64,000 nucleotides of DNA from Arcuatula senhousia (taxonomy: Eukaryota; Mollusca; Bivalvia; Mytilida; Mytilidae): the NCBI GenBank assembly GCA_963971305.1, contig OZ020307.1, positions 14,397,501 through 14,461,500 of the forward strand, written 5' to 3'. The notes under the pieces were generated by a model that worked only from the letters and a program-made list of their open reading frames with translations, ran no database searches and was not told the DNA's origin. Shown here in pieces: positions 12,001 through 22,100 of the stretch (position 1 is its first letter; each line of letters begins with the position of its first letter). The position numbers and the translations under genes are program-made.

Positions 12001-13162
12001 ATGTTACGGCTTGTGTTGTTTGTTAACATGTGTACCGGCTTTAAAATTAATACTACTGGACTTAATTTATTAACTCTGTACCTGTATGCATAAGGTGATG
12101 CTATTTCACTGATATGTCCATAGTAAGGAAACATATCTTCATACTCAATTAGAAGACCAGTGGCACCCATCTTCTTAAATGCTGGAATAACCTAAAAAAT
12201 AAACCATAAGTTTTATATGATAACCAAAATTCAATTAATTTATCAAGACTTTATTCTGTACAAGAGTGTTTAAGAAATAATTTTAAAAAGACAGCTATAT
12301 GCAACTGGCAAACTAATTAATTTATTGACAAAAAAGAATTAACAATATTGAACATTGAATATAAATATTGATAATTATTAGCAGGGGGTTCTATAATTTA
12401 CATTAAAATGAGGAAGAAAAGAAATTAGAGATAAAAAAACACCATTATTAATACATGTCTGTCATGTACAAAAAAATTGTATAACTTTTAATAATCAGTC
12501 TATGCATGCAGCTTAGGACATCCCTCATATAGTATTTCAATGATAAATACATGACATGAATGATACCTGTTCTAGATATTCCACTTTCGGTGGGGCCCCT
12601 TTCAGATCCAAGTGGACCAATCTGTAAAAATATAGAAAGCAAGTGATGTTGGCAAACTGTATACGTGGAAGGGATATCGATGCCAGAGCTATAATACTGT
12701 ATGCAGCAAAGTCATGAAAGTATCAAATTTATTGGACATGTTGGAGAGCATAATTTTTTCCCTAGTGTCACAAGTCCAAGGATAAGATTTGGTGTCTGTA
12801 CACCCATACAATGGTGAGTAATAGGTCATAACTATTGCTTCACCCCTGTATAAAAAACACTAGCTTTTCATTTTTTACAGTTAGATTTTGTTTTTCATTT
12901 TTATCCATTTATTTTCATGGGTATCAATCTTCCTGGTTTCCTCAAAAATGACAATTGCTTTAGATTCTTAATTTCGGGTTTGCACATGTTCCTAGAAGTA
13001 ACCAATATAAAATTCACACTGACTTCATATGTTTTTATTTTCGTGGTTAACTGCCGACCACGAAATTGGTACCCCACGAAAAAATAATGAAACCACAGTA
13101 TCTGAAACAAATTAATCCATCCTATGTATGACTTACCTATGATTTTGATCCTTTAAATTCAT
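1..13162 (-). CDS. HEXD: Hexosaminidase D, GH20 (13 coding exons, 3' end outside window)
   Basis: Retaining beta-N-acetylhexosaminidase of family GH20; the vertebrate enzyme is nucleocytoplasmic and favours GalNAc substrates. Coding exons in transcription order: 13162-13137, 12621-12567, 12191-12082, 11366-11279, 6926-6848, 6150-6065, 5670-5487, 5210-5142, 4710-4515, 3911-3747, 2562-2458, 877-791, 136-1. Every junction is GT-AG and the phases join into 462 codons without a stop. The start is the ATG at 13162, in a short exon (13174-13137) whose 12-nt 5' part is untranslated; the next residues, RLVHLDLKGAPPKVEYL, match the family N-terminus. Seen further on: GLLIEYEDMFPY (~40-55), IIPLVQSFGHFE, and HIGADE with the catalytic Asp-Glu at residues 147-148; then MWDDMMR, SAFKGATG, and YDHYAILCELLPQ. 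The tail VEEWL matches the vertebrate C-terminal helix. There is no signal peptide, as expected. The promoter and any noncoding first exon were not identified. Intron 4 (11278-6927) holds a LINE. Confidence 0.93.
163..625. repeat. Dispersed repeat, copy 1 of the family also at 53728-54110
   Basis: Repeat in the last HEXD intron seen here. Phrases shared with 53728-54110 include a TTGCAGC word, ACTACAGTACTG, TTGAT-TGTACTGATG and CCAAATATCAATGG. It ends with an AATGGCGGTCTTC box followed by CATATGTCGCCTGC, which reappears inverted near 26340-26375. No coding potential was seen. Confidence 0.5.
1489..1793. mobile_element. MITE-like element with 12-bp perfect terminal inverted repeats
   Basis: ACGCTCCTGAAG at 1489-1500 is exactly reverse-complemented by CTTCAGGAGCGT at 1782-1793, giving a 305-bp non-coding element in a HEXD intron. 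No clear target duplication was found. The interior has no homology I recognise. Confidence 0.5.
2503..2797 (-). repeat. Tandem duplication carrying a truncated copy of HEXD exon 11
   Basis: The segment 2503-2640 is repeated almost exactly at 2641-2797. The first copy holds the 5' half of the real exon (2562-2458). The second holds the same acceptor and the first ~19 codons (start 2697), with a few substitutions, then TAA directly after the YKDMLD codons. If the extra acceptor were used the protein would be truncated. The high identity indicates a recent event. Confidence 0.85.
3229..3675 (+). mobile_element. Double-hairpin modular repeat, copy a
   Basis: Starts with a perfect hairpin GTGTCA-AGA-TGACAC (3229-3243), followed by GATGCCCCGCTGGC. 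Two ~159-bp internal modules follow (from ~3284 and ~3444), then a GACGGACGG block (3600-3640), and it ends in a GC-rich hairpin (TGCCCC...GGGGCATA, to 3675). The layout matches the copy at 36803-37191. Non-coding; short open frames here are incidental. It lies in a HEXD intron. Confidence 0.7.
4110..4262 (+). repeat. SINE-like molluscan repeat with GGAGGAAACCGG core
   Basis: A TG microsatellite leads into GTGTTTTACGCCC, GGCGCACCTGGGTCAT, GGGCAGTCAG, then GGAGGAAACCGGAGTACCCG and a second GGAGGAAACCACCG, ending AACCTAATCACATACAG. A degraded relative is at 45825-45975. I recall this core as very widely conserved in molluscan dispersed repeats. I found no clear A/B box promoter, so SINE is a tentative class. 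Confidence 0.5.
4355..4385. repeat. (GATT)n microsatellite
   Basis: About six GATT units next to the degraded exon-9 copy in a HEXD intron. Confidence 0.8.
4391..4491 (-). pseudogene. Degraded tandem copy of the 3' half of HEXD exon 9
   Basis: About 100 bases resemble 4507-4595, which codes for the end of HEXD exon 9 (LKFQTIRGYAITGWSR). Shared blocks include TAGCATATC.CCTGAT and TTTTTCTTGGACTGCTAA. The copy has several substitutions and indels and no open frame, so it is an old, dead exon fragment between exons 9 and 10. Confidence 0.75.
6409..6440 (+). other. G-rich tract, potential G-quadruplex
   Basis: A T-rich run is followed by G runs of 8, 4 and 10 split by single T residues. It is in a HEXD intron, on the strand opposite to the transcript. 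Confidence 0.6.
6733..6757 (-). repeat. Short copy of the 3' end of HEXD exon 5
   Basis: ATTGGAAGGACACAAAGC is repeated at 6851-6868 inside the real exon (6926-6848). The copy lies ~115 bases downstream in the gene and is followed on the sense strand by a donor-like AAG-GTGTTC. Confidence 0.6.
7138..8257. mobile_element. Putative DNA transposon remnant with long imperfect inverted ends
   Basis: The left end reads AATACACCTTTCCACT (7138) and, ~107 bases in, CCTCGGACAAGCT (7246). The right end gives the same two blocks in inverse orientation at ~8241-8257 and ~8178-8190. The interior is very AT-rich and has no coding frame I recognise. It sits next to the LINE in HEXD intron 4. Confidence 0.55.
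8429..11247 (+). mobile_element. 5'-truncated non-LTR retrotransposon (LINE), inactive, antisense in HEXD intron 4
   Basis: Reverse transcriptase ORF2 remnant. The first part (8429 to ~9230) carries KGPGTDMI and WAQGIIKPIYKNKGDP. The second (9398-10310) carries SQAGFRKG, FVDFRKAFDTV (motif A), GVRQGENLSPFLFS (motif B), LYADDTIILAES (motif C) and YTYLGV. A shift of frame near 10290 leads into GSEVWGFENINAIKQ and 10342-10989, which ends with a CxxC zinc-knuckle-like tail (RICSFCG, DEFHVLFVC). No endonuclease domain is visible, so the copy is 5'-truncated. The 3' end is AATAAAATCTGAAAATCTGA near 11247. Three breaks (truncation, insertion, frameshift) make it non-autonomous. The clade was not assigned; the exact 5' boundary is uncertain. 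Confidence 0.92.
9232..9394 (+). mobile_element. Small retroposon nested in the LINE, with (ACTT)n tail
   Basis: It interrupts the LINE between the codons for DNC.AIT and SCMGKLFT. The insert ends CTTGAAATAAAG-AATT followed by four ACTT units. A short direct repeat resembling TAGTTG borders it. It looks like a SINE or LINE 3' tail inserted after the LINE. Confidence 0.7.
11434..11631. mobile_element. Small palindromic element with TTCGTGGGG / CCCCACGAA ends
   Basis: TTCGTGGGGATG at the left is inverted as TCCCCCACGAA at the right, with internal TTTCGTGG and CCACGAAAT also inverted. Relatives are at 12898-13102 and 37623-37836. Non-coding. Confidence 0.5.
12898..13102. mobile_element. MITE with TTTATTTTC(G/A)TGGGTA ends, directly inside HEXD intron 1
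   Basis: The left end TTTATTTTCATGGGTATCAA is mirrored by TTGGTACCCCACGAAAA and ACCACAGTA at the right. Same family as 37623-37836. It lies ~35 bases from the exon containing the HEXD start codon. Confidence 0.6.
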
Positions 13163-13174
13163 CTTTCAAAACTT

Positions 13175-16145
13175 CTGAAAAAAAATGAAGAGAATAATTA
13201 CACATCACCTTATCAAATTCAAATGTCAAGCATGTCAAGTGTTATACAAGTACTAACTTTGTTTAAGTTTTGAGACAAAACATATTTTTTTTCTTATTTC
13301 TATAAGTTCTAAAAGTGAACAAAGAAAGTAGTTGACTAACTTATATGACTTAAATAACTGATTTAAAAATGGCACCTGACACAATACATCTCATCTTGCT
13401 TAAGCAGTGTGTCAAACTTGAAATATACACATGTATGCTTAGAAATCATTTAAGAAAACTTTAAAATTTTTGCACCTTAAAATAGTAGTCAAAGTCGTCT
13501 AAGAAATAAAGAAGTACTAAACATTTTTAGATGACGCACTGACATGGAAATAGGAGACAAAGTAAACCTTATCATCCTTAGATATTTCAAATTTGAAATC
13601 AATCCCTTCTGAGAAATTGATTAGGAAAGTTTGAGTAGGCAGACAGATGAGATATGATGGCAATATAATATCTTAAGAGTGGGGGCACAAAAAGCATTAA
13701 AAATTCCATAACATGCGTCTACAAAATATGTTAGCATAGCAAGCTCTTTAATGAAGAAAGTCTGTCAAATTGCACAAGACTCAAATTATGATGGAAGAAA
13801 AATTGTCTGTCACTCATTCAGATTACATCGTCCCATCAATCCAAATTATCCCATTCCCTAAAATTGATTTTTTTCTAATCTATTTTAGAAACTGTGCAAG
13901 CTTTTTTTCGGCAATGCTTTTTTTCGTATTAATGTAAAATATGCAAGCTGTCAAAGACTTTGTTATCTTTAATGTCACAATTTATTGCTGAATCAATCTT
14001 TCAAGGTGAAGTTCTGTGGCCAAAAACATGAAAAATTAGTTAACAAGCATATGAATTCCTAGGTCCCCCACCGAGTAACAAAATTCAAAATCTGCTTGTT
14101 AAACAGGAAGTAGGTGAAAAGTATCCAACTATATGAGACCCCTACCTGATGCTGCAATAAATACCAATTATCAGAAGCCTTACAAATACTAGTAGCTGAG
14201 AAATCTGTAACAAAAGTTTTTTCCATTTTGCCCCCCCTTTAAAAATTCTAAGTCAGCTCCTTTTACAAGAAGTAGATAAGTGACAGACCTTGAAACTTAA
14301 AATCCCACCATATGAGACCCCCACCTAAAGCTGAACACCAAATATTAAAAGCCTATAAATAGTTATAAGTAGCTGAGATATCTGTTCCATTTTTTTTTCT
14401 TCATTTTTTAACTTTTAAAATTCCAAGTTTGCTTGTTAAACAGAAAGCAGGTAAATGACAGACATGGAAATGCATTCCACCAAATGAGACCCCTACCTGC
14501 AGCATACCAAATATCGAAAGCCTTATGAATATAATACTTTAGAAGGCAAGAAATCTGTTACAGTCCGCAAAATTTGCATGTCGAGCGGTCTTTAAATATA
14601 CATTCACTCTTTTTGGTGCTCTGCTGTCCCAAAAAATCAGCAACAGCTAGCAAGTGTGAATGTCATATATGACTACAAGAATATGTCTTAGATAATATCC
14701 CCTAGTATATTTTGAAGAATGGTCTAGAATTGAATTTTGGGTAAAAGAAAGAGTAAGCACTAAGGACTGAGCATTACAGTCTGTGCCATTTACTTTGTTA
14801 ACAAAAAATAAAATACATGAAATAGTAAGAAATCTAGTGAAATAAACTATCACCCATAGACATGACTCTAGGTAAAATTTCAAAAAAAAAGAAAAAATGA
14901 AAAGAGATTCTTTGTCAACGTAAAGCAACAGTAAACTACTGGCGGAACATTGGTCGTTTTTCCTGGTTTTTTTTTCTGTCGACATCAATTATTGTACATA
15001 TCTTTTGTTTCGACTGTTGTTTCCAAGATACCTAAATGGCATATGGCTGCGGAAAAATAGCTCTTGTCACGTTGATTTTTTTTGTTCGCATTTTTTTATG
15101 CAACCAACCAAAACAGTTGTACCCATGGGGTTCCGGGTGGTGAATAGGCCCAAATCAGTGCTAAGTTTGTCCATAAAAATCCAATAAAGAACGATCAGAA
15201 ACAAAACACCGGGTCAGACCGCTTTGCCCACAAATTGACTTGAATATGTTCACCAGCCTAGCAGGTGGTTGAATGGTCCCAGAAGCTCTGTCATAATGAA
15301 TGCCGAATCTCTATACGAGTAGAGTCTGTATCGTCCCCATGAGGCTGGGAGGCTAAATTGCCTGTCCCTGCCCATCACTCCTTTTTCCAGTAAAATTCAA
15401 TACTCTCTTTCCCGATTGGCCTTGCTTCTCCATTTCCTCCACTTCATCTTGTAATCATTTCATGTAATGTACGTATCACCCCTTTCATGTTCATTTCCTG
15501 GATATAGCCGAAATCGTGTTGCTTGGGAATAAACACACGCTTTCAATTCAATAAAATAAGGAACATTATCTCATTTTGAAGTCGGGATGACAGGATTTGT
15601 AAAAATAAGTTATGGATGCCGGGATCAGCCCCCCCCCCCCCCCCTCCTATACATGTAGCTACTGTTGGACTGGCCTGACATTTCAATGTCCTCACTCCAC
15701 ATTTCAGCAGGGACAAAGAAAAAGTACATGAGAGTAAAAAGGTTCAAAATTAAACAGCAATTTGACTCTGTTTGCCAATTTATTAATTATCACCAGTAAT
15801 GGTGCAAAAAATTCTCCTGCCCTTTTTTCAGAATTGTAAATTATAGAAAGCAGAAATGACATTCGATTCATCTGGTATATCTAATTGAGATTACCTCTAT
15901 GCAAACCTATTTTAAAGTCTAACGTCAATTATTTTATCATGTTTGTATTCTTTTGCATTCTAATCAGTCTGTTGTTTACTCCATGATCAGTCCGATTGAT
16001 TCTATTTCTCACTGATTCTAAGTAGGTTTATGAATATTCATGAAAATTATAAAACAAAATCAGATTCGGAATAGCAACGGAATTTGTTTTCGCTTTAACT
16101 GTATGCCGGTGTCAAAGTTACCGGCACAAAGGACCAGTATACAAT
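13175..16145. other. Region between divergent HEXD and CARF-like genes
   Basis: About 3 kb without a coding exon I can support. It must hold the HEXD noncoding first exon and both promoters, but no TATA box or CpG-rich core stands out. Seen in it: a degenerate tandem repeat (14076-14563), an 18-C run near 15630, and a more GC-rich stretch at 15205-15555 ending GGGAATAAACACACG that may be an old retroposon tail. The last ~100 bases before the 16146 ATG contain the inverted pair ATGCCGGTG / TTACCGGCAC. Confidence 0.5.
14076..14563 (+). repeat. Degenerate tandem repeat, three ~165-175-bp units
   Basis: Units begin near 14076, 14242 and 14415. Each has an AGCTTGTTA/ACAGGAAGTAG-like word, then ATGAGACCCC-ACCT, a CAAATAT(C/T) word, AAGCCT, and GAAATCTGTAACA-like ends. 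The CAGGAAGTAG phrase also occurs in other repeats of this window. Confidence 0.7.
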
Positions 16146-19100
16146 ATGGTTGACCAAGATAACCCACTTATTTACGTTGCCAAGTACTCGAAAGTGAAAG
16201 AAAGCATTGATTTTTATGAGCTCGGGACTACTTCAGCTTTCATAAGCAAGCGATCAACCAATAAAAATTTGTTTCGCACAGATTCCTTTCCTAACGGTAA
16301 TTAAATCAATCAAATTATTTCAATCAAGTCCAGTTGCATGTGATTTGGCTTTTATATTATGATGATTGAGTGCCAGAGAAGTAACATTTTATCCTTTGAT
16401 GCATAAGGAAAGTTGTATGTGCATCAGCTTATGTGCATTTTATCATATAATAGAAAATGATGAGATGTGGAATAAGTGTACATGACACAGTTCACATAAC
16501 AAGAGGTAATTGATAACCCCGAGCACAGCAGCTTTCAACGAGGTCAGTAGGCACTGCTTGCCTTTCTAATTGGCCCAAGGTCTAAATGAAATGCATATAA
16601 TTCAAATCAAATCATATAAACCTTAACAAAAACTTTACTCTTATTCGAACTTGCATTGCAGATCGGACTACCTACATTGTACTTTAATTAATGTCAGCTG
16701 GTCATTTCTGACAGGGACTCCCTGGATACATTCAAGGATGGGGTCAGCCAGCTCAGGTTTTGCTGAGCTTATGGTTTTTTAACCAGTAAATAGTAGCCTT
16801 CCGTAATATACATGTACGCATGTACACCGTTGAACTTTTAAAAGTTTTTATGTGTGATGATGTCTTCAGACCCTGCACAGTATCAATTCAGATTCAGATC
16901 AGAAACCAGTGTCAGATCCAGGCTTATTAATATTAGTAATACATGCTTTTAATTTTATTCCACTTAAAAATCTGTTAGATCATTTAATCGAAAAATACTC
17001 ATATAATCCAAATACTTATATGGTCTGGCTCCTCATTATATATTCATAGCTACATGTATATGTGTAGGTATATATGAGTATTTATGGTCATAACCATACA
17101 TGTATGTGTATGGTCAAGATACTCAATTACTCATATCGTCTGGAACATAGCCACCAGCAAGGAGTAGCCTAAAGATAATCAGATATAGGCAGCTTTAATA
17201 AGTAATTGACAATACTTTATGAAACAGCATCCAGATAAGAAACTGATATGTCAACTGATACAGAGTCAATAGAGGTTTTATATACATGTCAAATCATTAA
17301 ACCAACTAGCAAGTCAATTAAGTTGTTCGTACATTGAATGTTATTATAAGAGTGATTCCTGTTGAAAGTTCAATATCTGCTGTCCTTCTATATACCCCAT
17401 AATGGATAGTAAAATCTGACCCCTATTTAAACTAGGATGATAAATTCATGCCCCATTTTACAATATTTGTTTAAAAAATACCACATGGATTGTGGGTGAA
17501 TGTGTATATTTTCACAACTAGATTTAACAACGTTATGCTGTTGGTATTTTGTATTTTTAAGACAACAATATTGTACATTTTTTCAGATTTTCAAAACTTT
17601 GATGGAAAAGAAATTTATTGGTCAAAGTCATGGAGTGATGGTTGTCTTATAGAAGCTGATGGCATACCCTTTGTTGTAGTTGGCAATGAAGAACTTGAAT
17701 GCCACTATGGACCAAAGGGTGTTGAAAGTACCAGCAGTGATGACAGACAGGTTTAAAATAAAGCTTTGAATTACATGAATCAGTTATTATATTATTTTGA
17801 GTTTAAAAGGAAATTTTATTTAAAATAATTGTATGATCATGACAATCCATGTGACATTATAATAAATGTATGAGTTAGACAATAAATGTATGAGTTAGAC
17901 AGTGCCTAGCTAGCCTAATTATTCCATTTTACATGCTAATGACTGAAAAAAAAATAGCATGAAAGAAAAGCAACCGATGAAGGACTCTGGCCAAAATGTT
18001 TGAAGAAATTATTATTTGAACAATGATATTTTTTTCGATGAATTTTTAATTTATGTCATTGACAATATTAACTTTTTTCACTCCATTAAAATTCTAATAA
18101 TATCTTCTTCTTTAGTCCTAACAAAGAATTTATATTTCAAGTTATATGAAACATTATGCCTATACCATGAATCTAAATTTGGACACGTATATGAAACAAA
18201 CCTTGTTTAGCATATGGCAGATTTTTTGCTGGAACGTTCTGTTATGCTATCAATCTCATCCACTTTTATTTTGCTGACAAGCTGTGTCTTAGCTTGAATA
18301 AAGTTAATGTCTTCAAACAAAAGTATGGTGGGATGAAATATTAAACATTTACACAAATATTTTGCCATTAAAAATTCTAAATTCTGAGAAAAAATATGTT
18401 TTATTTAAACTCCTTATATTTTATATAGGAGAGTGACCATTCCTATGGAAACAAAAAGAGACGCAGGCTAATTCAAAACACAAAAAAGAAGGGGTGCCCA
18501 GCTGTTATAAAAGTTAAAGTGGTCATTAAGTTTCCTGAGTACAAGGTAAGTTAATAACCTAAATAATACCCAATTAGTTCAGGATTTAAATGAATTTATA
18601 TGAATCTTATTTTCTCTGCAATTGCCAGACTACTTGACTTATAAAGATTTAACAGTACATAAGTACCTAGGCTTTTAAAATAAATATTGATTTTATTTTT
18701 TTGAATTTCAACTAGACTCTTCTGGTAGATTTTTATTGTTGTAGCAAATTTTTAAGTCTATTTTTTATTTCAAATACTTATAACAGCTCTTTTAATTTTT
18801 ATGGCATTTTTTTCACAGGCACATTAACAGTCATTATATGAAAATTGCACACTGTCTTGTTTTTATTGTTTGGTGTATCTGATTTTATATTCGGTTATAT
18901 TCCTTAAAGCTTGTCTCCTATACTTTTTATCATGCTTAATCAAAATAAAGTTTTACCAACTCACTTACTTACTTATTAAATTGTGCAATTTAAAATCATG
19001 AAAATTGTCTAAGTCACTATACAAGTTCTATAATTCATCACTGACTGTAGGCAGGTACATTACAACTCTCTCTTAGGTCACTGTACAAGTTCTCAAACTC

Positions 19101-22100
19101 ATCACTGACTGTAGGTAGGTACACTACAACTCACTCTAAGGTCACTATACAAGTTCTATAACACATCACTGACTGTAGGTAGGTACACTACAACTCCCTC
19201 TAAGTCACTATACAAGTTCTATAACTCATCACTGACTGTTGGTAAATGTACAATGTACTACAACTCTCTATTAGTAAATATACTAGGTCTATAACTCATC
19301 ACTGACTGTAGGTAGGTACACTACAACTCTCTCTTAGGTCACTATACAAGTTCTATAACTCGTCACTGAATGTAGGTAGGTACACCACAACTCTCTCTAA
19401 GTCACTATACTAGTTCTATAACACATGACTCACTGTAGGTAGGTGTACTACAACTCTCTCTTAGGTCACTATAGAAGTTCTATAACTCATCACTGACTGT
19501 AGGTAGGTGTACTACAACTCTCTCTTAGGTCACTATAGAAGTTCTATAACTCATCACCTACTGTGGGTAGGTACACTACAACTCTCTCTTATGTCACTAT
19601 ACAAGGTCTATAACTCATCACTGACTCAAGGTAGGTACACTTCAACTCTCTCTAAGTCACTATACTAGTTCTTTAACACATCACTGACTGTAGGTAGGTA
19701 CATTACAACTCTCTCTTAGATCACTATACAAGTTCTATAACACATCACTGACTGTAGGTAGGTACACTACAACTTTCTATTAGTCTATATACAAGTTCTA
19801 TAACTCATCACCGACTATAGGTAGGTACACTACAACTCTCTCTAAGTCACTATACTAGTTCTTTAACACATCACTGACTGTAGGTAGGTGCACTATACAA
19901 GTTCTATAACTCATCACTGACTGTAGGTAGGTACACTACAACTCCCTCTAAGTCACTGTTCAAGTTCTATAACTCATCACTGACTCTAGGTAGGTACACT
20001 ACAACTCTCTCTTAGGTCACAATACAAGTTCTATAACTCATCACTGACTCTAGGTAGGTACACTACAACTCTCTTTAAGGTCACAATACTAGTTCTATAA
20101 CTCATCACTGACTCTAGGTAGGTACACTACAACTCTCTCTTAGATCACTTTACAAGTTCTATAACTCATCACCGACTATAGGTAGGTACACTACAACTTT
20201 CTATTAGTCACTATACAAGTTCTATAACTCATCACCGACTATAGGTAGGTACATCACAACTCTCTCTAAGTCACTATACTAGTTCTATAACTCATCACTG
20301 ACTCTAGGTAGGTACACTACAACTCTCTATTAGTCACTATACAAGTTCTATAACTCATCACTGACTCTAGGTAGGTACACTACAACTCTCTATTAGTCAC
20401 TATACAAGTTCTATAACTCATCACGGACTATAGGTAGGTACACTACAACTCTCTATCAGTCACTATATTAGTTCTTTAACACATCACTGACTGTAGGTAG
20501 GTGCACTATACAAGTTCTATAACTCATCACTGACTGTAGGTAGGTACACTACAACTCCCTCTAAGTCACTGTTCAAGTTCTATAACTCATCACTGACTCT
20601 AGGTAGGTACACTACAACTCTCTCTTAGGTCACAATACAAGTTCTATAACTCATCACTGACTCTAGGTAGGTACACTACAACTCTCTCTAAGTCACTATA
20701 CAAGTTCTATAACTCATCACTGACTCTAGGTAGGTACACTACAACTCTCTCTAAGTCACTATACTAGTTCTATAACTCATCACTGACTCTAGGTAGGTAC
20801 ACTACAACTCTCTTTAAGGTCACAATACTAGTTCTATAACTCATCACTGACTCTAGGTAGGTACACTACAACTCTCTCTTAGATCACTTTACAAGTTCTA
20901 TAACTCATCACCGACTATAGGTAGGTACACTACAACTTTCTATTAGTCACTATACAAGTTCTATAACTCATCACCGACTATAGGTAGGTACACCACAACT
21001 CTCTCTAAGTCACTATACTAGTTCTATAACTCATCACTGACTCTAGGTAGGTACACTACAACTCTCTATTAGTCACTATACAAGTTCTATAACTCATCAC
21101 TGACTCTAGGTAGGTACACTACAACTCTCTATTAGTCACTATACAAGTTCTATAACTCATCACGGACTATAGGTAGGTACACTACAACTCTCTATCAGTC
21201 ACTATACTAGTTCTTTAACACATCACTGACTGTAGGTAGGTGCACTATACAAGTTCTATAACTCATCACTGACTGTAGGTAGGTACACTACAACTCCCTC
21301 TAAGTCACTGTTCAAGTTCTATAACTCATCACTGACTCTAGGTAGGTACACTACAACTCTCTCTTAGGTCACAATACAAGTTCTATAACTCATCACTGAC
21401 TCTAGGTAGGTACACTACAACTCTCTTTAAGGTCACAATACTAGTTCTATAACTCATCACTGACTATAGGTAGGTACACTACAACTCTCTCTTAGATCAC
21501 TTTACAAGTTCTATAACTCATCACCGACTATAGGTAGGTACACTACAACTTTCTATTAGTCACTATACAAGTTCTATAACTCATCACCGACTATAGGTAG
21601 GTACACCACAACTCTCTCTAAGTCACTATACTAGTTCTATAACTCATCACTGACTCTAGGTAGGTACACTACAACTCTCTATTAGTCACTATACAAGTTC
21701 TATAACTCATCACTGACTCTAGGTAGGTACACTACAACTCTCTATTAGTCACTATACAAGTTCTATAACTCATCACGGACTATAGGTAGGTACACTACAA
21801 CTCTCTATCAGTCACTATACTAGTTCTTTAACACATCACTGACTGTAGGTAGGTGCACTATACAAGTTCTTTAACTCATCACTGACTGTAGGTAGGTACA
21901 TTACAACTCTCTCTTAGTCACTATACAAGTTCTATAACACATCACTGACTGTAGGTAGGTACACTACAACTCTCTATCAGTCACTATACAAGTTCTATAA
22001 CTCATCACCGACTCTAGGTAGGTACACTACAACTCTCAAAATTTGAGGGAAAAAAATGTTCTGTCATGCATTTTGATTTTTTAGAAGTTTTTGAAAAGTT

